Source of the DNA: Burkholderia arboris
GTDB taxonomy: Bacteria; Pseudomonadota; Gammaproteobacteria; Burkholderiales; Burkholderiaceae
Assembly: GCF_902499125.1 (NCBI RefSeq)
Contig: NZ_CABVPX010000018.1
Span: 62,001-126,000 of the forward strand
DNA: 64,000 nt
Reading direction: 5' to 3'
The notes under the pieces are model-generated. The model was not told the DNA's origin, searched no databases, and saw only the letters and a program-made list of their open reading frames with translations. Of the stretch, positions 61,199 through 64,000 are shown one piece after another (position 1 is the first letter of the stretch; each line of letters opens with the position of its first letter). Both the position numbers and the translations under genes were made by a program.

Positions 61199-62227
61199 AT
61201 GCGCAATCCGAATATCGAGAGCTTGCTGACGAAGCTGCTGGGACAGGCGAAGACCGACGCCCTGTTCTCGACCCTGAACATGCCGGCCATCCTCGAAGAA
61301 TGGGAAGACGGCGTCGTGACGCGCGCGGAAATCGCGCAGGCGATGAACATGGCGCTGTTCGAAGGGCTGCTCGAGCGTTCGGCGAACGGCCGCGTGTACA
61401 CGGCCGAAGCGATCGAAAGCGGCGGCTCGGTCTATTTCGACCACGGCGCGCTGCGCACGGTGCGCTGGCCGAACACGGGCGCGCTGCCGCCGGGCGAAGC
61501 CGCGTTCACGCGCATCCTGCGTCCGCTCGGCTTCCGCCTGAACGGCCGTTACCCGCTCGACAAGCTCGGCATGACGGGCCGTGCGTATGCGCATGAAGAT
61601 GCACCGGACGAAATCGCGCAGTTCTTCGTCAGCGAACTGCATCCGGAACGTTTCTCGAAGGAATTCCAGCAGGCCGTGACGAACGTCGTCAGTTCGTCGC
61701 GCGATCCGCTGTCGCCGGCGGCCGTCGCGCTGCTGTGGGAAGTCGAGCGTGAGGGCTGGCTGTCGCTGGAAGCCGCGCACGCGCTGCTGCCCGAGATCGT
61801 CGGTGCGTTCGCGCGCCAGCACGACCTGCCGAACGAGCTCGACTACGAAACGCTGCTGATGGAATCTGCGGAAATGGCGTGGATCTCGACCGAAGGCAAC
61901 GCGTTCAACCACGCGACCGACCGCGTCGCCGACGTGTTCAAGCTGTCGGACGACGAGAAGGCAAAGGGGCGGCCGATGAAGCCGGAAGTCGAGCGTTCGC
62001 GTTCGGGCCGCGTGTTCCAGACCGCGTATCGCGCGGATACCGTCGAGCGCGAGTTCCGCACGCGCGACGGCGGCACGGTGAAGCGCAACGTGCCGGGTTC
62101 GTTCTACGAGTTCATCACGCGCAAGCGCACGTTCGACCAGGGTGCGCGCCGCTGGGTGACCGACCTGCGCTTCGACGCAGGCAACGCGCAGGGCATCTTC
62201 AAGATGACGGCGAACGCGGCGAAGTAA
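61199..62227 (+). CDS. 2-oxoadipate dioxygenase/decarboxylase family protein (HglS/DUF1338)
   Basis: 342-residue DUF1338 protein. HglS of Pseudomonas putida converts 2-oxoadipate to D-2-hydroxyglutarate in lysine catabolism with an Fe(II) site of two His and one Glu. Matching candidates here are His82 ('VYFDHGALRTVRW'), His238 ('GNAFNHATD') and Glu304 ('SFYEFIT'), with nearly the same spacing. The protein is shorter than the ~460-residue HglS, so substrate may differ. LysR-controlled, followed by a strong terminator; no other lysine-degradation genes are near. Confidence 0.85.
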   Translation: MRNPNIESLLTKLLGQAKTDALFSTLNMPAILEEWEDGVVTRAEIAQAMNMALFEGLLERSANGRVYTAEAIESGGSVYFDHGALRTVRWPNTGALPPGEAAFTRILRPLGFRLNGRYPLDKLGMTGRAYAHEDAPDEIAQFFVSELHPERFSKEFQQAVTNVVSSSRDPLSPAAVALLWEVEREGWLSLEAAHALLPEIVGAFARQHDLPNELDYETLLMESAEMAWISTEGNAFNHATDRVADVFKLSDDEKAKGRPMKPEVERSRSGRVFQTAYRADTVEREFRTRDGGTVKRNVPGSFYEFITRKRTFDQGARRWVTDLRFDAGNAQGIFKMTANAAK

Positions 62228-62257
62228 CGAAGCACCGCCATAGCCGTGACGAACCGG

Positions 62258-62290
62258 TCGGGCAGGACGTGCAGGCGTCCTGCCCGATTT
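62258..62290 (+). terminator. intrinsic terminator after the HglS-family gene
   Basis: 12-bp perfect stem (62258-62269 with 62276-62287), 6-nt loop, then TTTGCGTTT. Confidence 0.85.
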
Positions 62291-62426
62291 GCGTTTGACG
62301 GCCGCGATGCCGCGGAGCGCGCGTGCGTTCGAGCGGCAGCGGCGGAGCGCCGTGCCGCGGTCGATTGCGTCGCCGGGAGGATGAGGGTGCCGCGAAGGCG
62401 GCGGGCGCGTGCCGGGCGCCGCGCCG

Positions 62427-62510
62427 TCAGAAGACGTGCGTGATCAGATAGAACAGCACCAGCAGCCCGAACGGCACGCCGAGCAGCCAGGCGATCAGGT
62501 ATTTGCCCAT
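62427..62510 (-). CDS. 27-residue single-span membrane miniprotein
   Basis: Reads MGKYLIAWLLGVPFGLLVLF then YLITHVF and stop. One hydrophobic helix covers almost the whole chain, with a lysine near the start. AGGA lies 9 bp before the ATG. It sits in a cluster of small envelope/stress genes on the same strand. Below normal gene-calling length, but composition, ribosome site and a very protein-like hydrophobic pattern support it. Similar tiny membrane proteins are seen beside CsbD genes in related bacteria (from memory). Confidence 0.7.
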   Translation of the reverse strand: MGKYLIAWLLGVPFGLLVLFYLITHVF

Positions 62511-62570
62511 GTCGTCGTCCTGATGGCCGCGACGCCATCGGCGCCGCGGCGGGTGAAGTAGCCGGAGGCG

Positions 62571-62768
62571 TTACAGTTCGCGATCGAATTCCTTCAACTG
62601 CTTCTCGGCCGCGTCGCGGGCGATCCCGTAACGTTCCTGGATCTTCCCGGCCAGATAGTCGCGATTGCCTTCCGCGACCGCGAGATCGTCGTCGGTCAGC
62701 TTGCCCCACTTGGCCTTCAGCTTGCCGGTGAGCTGCTTCCACTGGCCCTTGATCTTGTCCTCGTTCAT
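62571..62768 (-). CDS. CsbD-family stress protein
   Basis: 65-residue CsbD protein: 'MNEDKIKGQWKQLTGKLKAKWGKLTDDDL' then 'EGNRDYLAGKIQERYGIARDAAEKQLKEF'. Small hydrophilic helical protein of the general-stress group. Start at 62768 gives the exact family length; upstream AGGAG precedes it. Between the miniprotein and the BON-domain gene on the same strand. Confidence 0.93.
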   Translation of the reverse strand: MNEDKIKGQWKQLTGKLKAKWGKLTDDDLAVAEGNRDYLAGKIQERYGIARDAAEKQLKEFDREL

Positions 62769-62834
62769 CGTGTGCTCCTGTGTCGTAACGGGAAAACTGC
62801 GGGAGTAGGCGCGCGGCAACCGCCGCGCGGTAAG

Positions 62835-63185
62835 TCAGGCCTTCGCCTTCAGGCCGGATGCGTCGACGTGCTTCACGCCCTTCACGGCGCGCGACACGGC
62901 GATCGCCTTCTTCACGGCGATCTTGGACGGCAGCACGCCCGTGAGCGTGACCACGCCGTCGACCGTCTTCACGCTGACGTCGGTGCTCTTCACGCCTTCG
63001 GTGGTCGCAAGCTCACCCTTCACCTTGGTCGTGATCCACGTGTCGGTGACGGGCTGGTTCGAATGGACCTGCGTGCCGTTGTCGGCCGAGGCGTCCTGCG
63101 CAACCGCGTTCGTGAGCGGTGCGGCGCCGAGCAGGAACGCCGCGCTGACGGCGAGCAGCGTCGAAAGATGCGGGGTCTTCTTCAT
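62835..63185 (-). CDS. BON-domain periplasmic protein
   Basis: 116-residue exported protein: signal peptide 1-29 ('NAVAQ'), then one BON domain 'VTDTWITTKVKGELATTEGVKSTDVSVKTVDGVVTLTGVLPSK' onward. BON domains bind membranes or phospholipid and appear in osmotic-stress proteins such as OsmY; here there is only one copy. Clustered with CsbD and the miniprotein, same direction. Confidence 0.93.
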   Translation of the reverse strand: MKKTPHLSTLLAVSAAFLLGAAPLTNAVAQDASADNGTQVHSNQPVTDTWITTKVKGELATTEGVKSTDVSVKTVDGVVTLTGVLPSKIAVKKAIAVSRAVKGVKHVDASGLKAKA

Positions 63186-63242
63186 GGATGGGTTCTCCGT
63201 CGGTTGGCGAGTCGAATGGGTAAAGGCGAACGGCGTCAGCCG

Positions 63243-63407
63243 TCACCGGACGATCGGCGTGTCGTAGCCGGGCTCGCGCGGCGGGATATCCGGGCGCGGC
63301 ATGTCGGGCGGCAGCGGCACCGGCGGATCGGTGCCGGGCGGCGGTTCGGGCGGACTGTCCGGATGCGGTTCGGGCCGCGTCGGATCGGGTGTCTGGTGCA
63401 GCTTCAT
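63243..63407 (-). CDS. proline-rich small protein
   Basis: 54 residues, over one third proline ('PDPTRPEPHPDSPPEPPPG', 'PPVPLPPDMPRPDIPPREPG'). AGGAGA lies 8 bp before the ATG at 63407, which supports translation. No signal or membrane segment; probably a disordered or polyproline-II peptide. First gene of the small-protein cluster, 57 bp before the BON gene. Confidence 0.6.
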   Translation of the reverse strand: MKLHQTPDPTRPEPHPDSPPEPPPGTDPPVPLPPDMPRPDIPPREPGYDTPIVR

Positions 63408-63768
63408 TCGGGCTTCTCCTCTGCGGTTGGGAAGGCAGCGCATGAGCGCCGATGCAGTACCAGCGTACCGATGCGAACGCGAGCGGACATCGCGCAAATT
63501 CACCTGATCGGCTAGTGCGTTTGCACGGGGGGCGGGGGGATGCGTCAGTCGAGTGGCGCAAGTGGAAAGCGGGCCAGGCGGATGCGTCCGGGATCGGCGG
63601 GATGCCGCACGATGGCGTGCGGCGTGCGAATGTACTATGGCGGATAGTGCATTCGCGCCTGTCATGCGCCCGGGCGGCAAGCGATCATCGCCACACGCGC
63701 CGGCCGGCGCGTGTCGACGACGATACGACCGGGCCGGCGGCCAAGTTGACCACGCGGAAAACCATTCG
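63408..63768. other. 361-bp divergent control region
   Basis: No gene seen. Holds promoters for the small-protein cluster (left) and the PAS-domain gene (right), and a large inverted repeat at 63626-63656. Confidence 0.6.
63626..63656. promoter_or_regulatory. 13-bp inverted repeat upstream of the PAS-domain gene
   Basis: GCGAATGTACTAT-ggcgg-ATAGTGCATTCGC. Twelve of 13 positions are symmetric in DNA, and the remaining pair is G-U in RNA, so it can be an operator or a fully paired hairpin. 113 bp before the next ATG. Confidence 0.65.
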
Positions 63769-64000
63769 ATGAACGAACAGGTAAACGAACAGGTGCTCAA
63801 GTCGCATACCGACCGGCGCCAGCTGCACCAGATCATCGCGGGGCTCACCGAGGGCGTGATCCTGGTCGAGCCCGACCAGCGGATCGTCTGGGCGAACGAG
63901 GCCGCGCTCGCGATGCATGGCGTGACCGAACTGAAGGCGCTCGGCGCGGACGTCACCGCATACCGCGAGCGCTTCCGGCTGCGCTACCGGAACAACCATC
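63769..64000 (+). CDS. PAS-domain signalling protein (3' end beyond window)
   Basis: The first 77 codons of an open gene cut by the window end. After 'MNEQVNEQVLKSHTDRRQLHQ' comes a PAS-domain start 'IIAGLTEGVILVEPDQRIVWANEAALAMHGV', the usual sensor module of a histidine kinase or diguanylate cyclase. The output domain is not in the window. Divergent from the small stress-protein cluster. Confidence 0.8.
   Translation, partial: MNEQVNEQVLKSHTDRRQLHQIIAGLTEGVILVEPDQRIVWANEAALAMHGVTELKALGADVTAYRERFRLRYRNNH

Noticed and set aside
1..64000. tRNA, rRNA, IS element, prophage or CRISPR array
   Set aside because: None recognised by eye: no transposase or integrase-like product, no regular spaced repeats, no tRNA-like cloverleaf noted. 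A tRNAscan, ISfinder and CRISPR search would settle it.

Overview
The window is GC-rich DNA (about two thirds G+C by eye) with a layout typical of Burkholderia sensu stricto, most likely the Burkholderia cepacia complex. Reasons: the product types and their high density of AraC, LysR, LacI and MerR regulators, the Gram-negative porin, MipA and TonB receptors, and second-copy-looking housekeeping genes (glyA, glmS, panB). Dense regulator-plus-catabolic-operon packing suggests a secondary chromosome; this is inference. I saw no rRNA, tRNA, insertion sequence, prophage or CRISPR array.

Layout. 0-9.3 kb: EF-hand-like protein, EutR-like AraC regulator, sugar-lactone-type FAD oxidase plus SDR, serine hydroxymethyltransferase, amino-acid permease, and a GlxA-type regulator divergent from an exported DJ-1/PfpI protein. 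9.3-17.4 kb: lipoprotein, a cysteine desulfurase fused to a DUF442 phosphatase-like domain, then an operon (PLP lyase, amino-acid ABC importer, Tat-type FAD oxidase) divergent from a LysR gene. 17.4-21.3 kb: HxlR/quinone oxidoreductase pair and MFS/AraC pair. 21.5-29.0 kb: hydroquinone catabolism. An MFS carrier, a LysR regulator, two-subunit hydroquinone 1,2-dioxygenase, 4-hydroxymuconic semialdehyde dehydrogenase and maleylacetate reductase convert hydroquinone to 3-oxoadipate; YciI-like and Rieske proteins follow. An exact 17-bp motif shared by the carrier and dioxygenase promoters ties the two units together. 29.2-33.4 kb: porin, then mipA with an OmpR-type two-component system, preceded by 11-bp-phased direct repeats. 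33.5-37.5 kb: a highly structured leader with a 14-codon leader peptide overlapping a small ACT-like gene, then glmS, an Lrp/AsnC regulator and panB. 37.5-40.4 kb: AraC regulator and an ogt-alkA alkylation-repair operon. 40.6-44.1 kb: uronate oxidation (transporter, LacI regulator, uronate dehydrogenase) with three copies of one LacI operator. 44-54.7 kb: small enzymes, MerR/OYE pair, a TonB receptor-PepSY-DUF2946 metal-uptake operon, LysE exporter and a stand-alone DUF262 protein overlapping a lipoprotein gene. 54.7-64 kb: gapN-type dehydrogenase, Fur-box TonB siderophore receptor, LysR/2-oxoadipate dioxygenase-family pair, a cluster of small stress-type proteins and the start of a PAS-domain protein.

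The most unusual features are the structured leader at 33.5 kb, the desulfurase-DUF442 fusion, the stand-alone DUF262-lipoprotein pair, and the periplasmic FAD oxidase attached to an amino-acid importer. Coordinates of short motifs were counted by hand from the sequence. Family assignments come from motif recognition and no database search was run.
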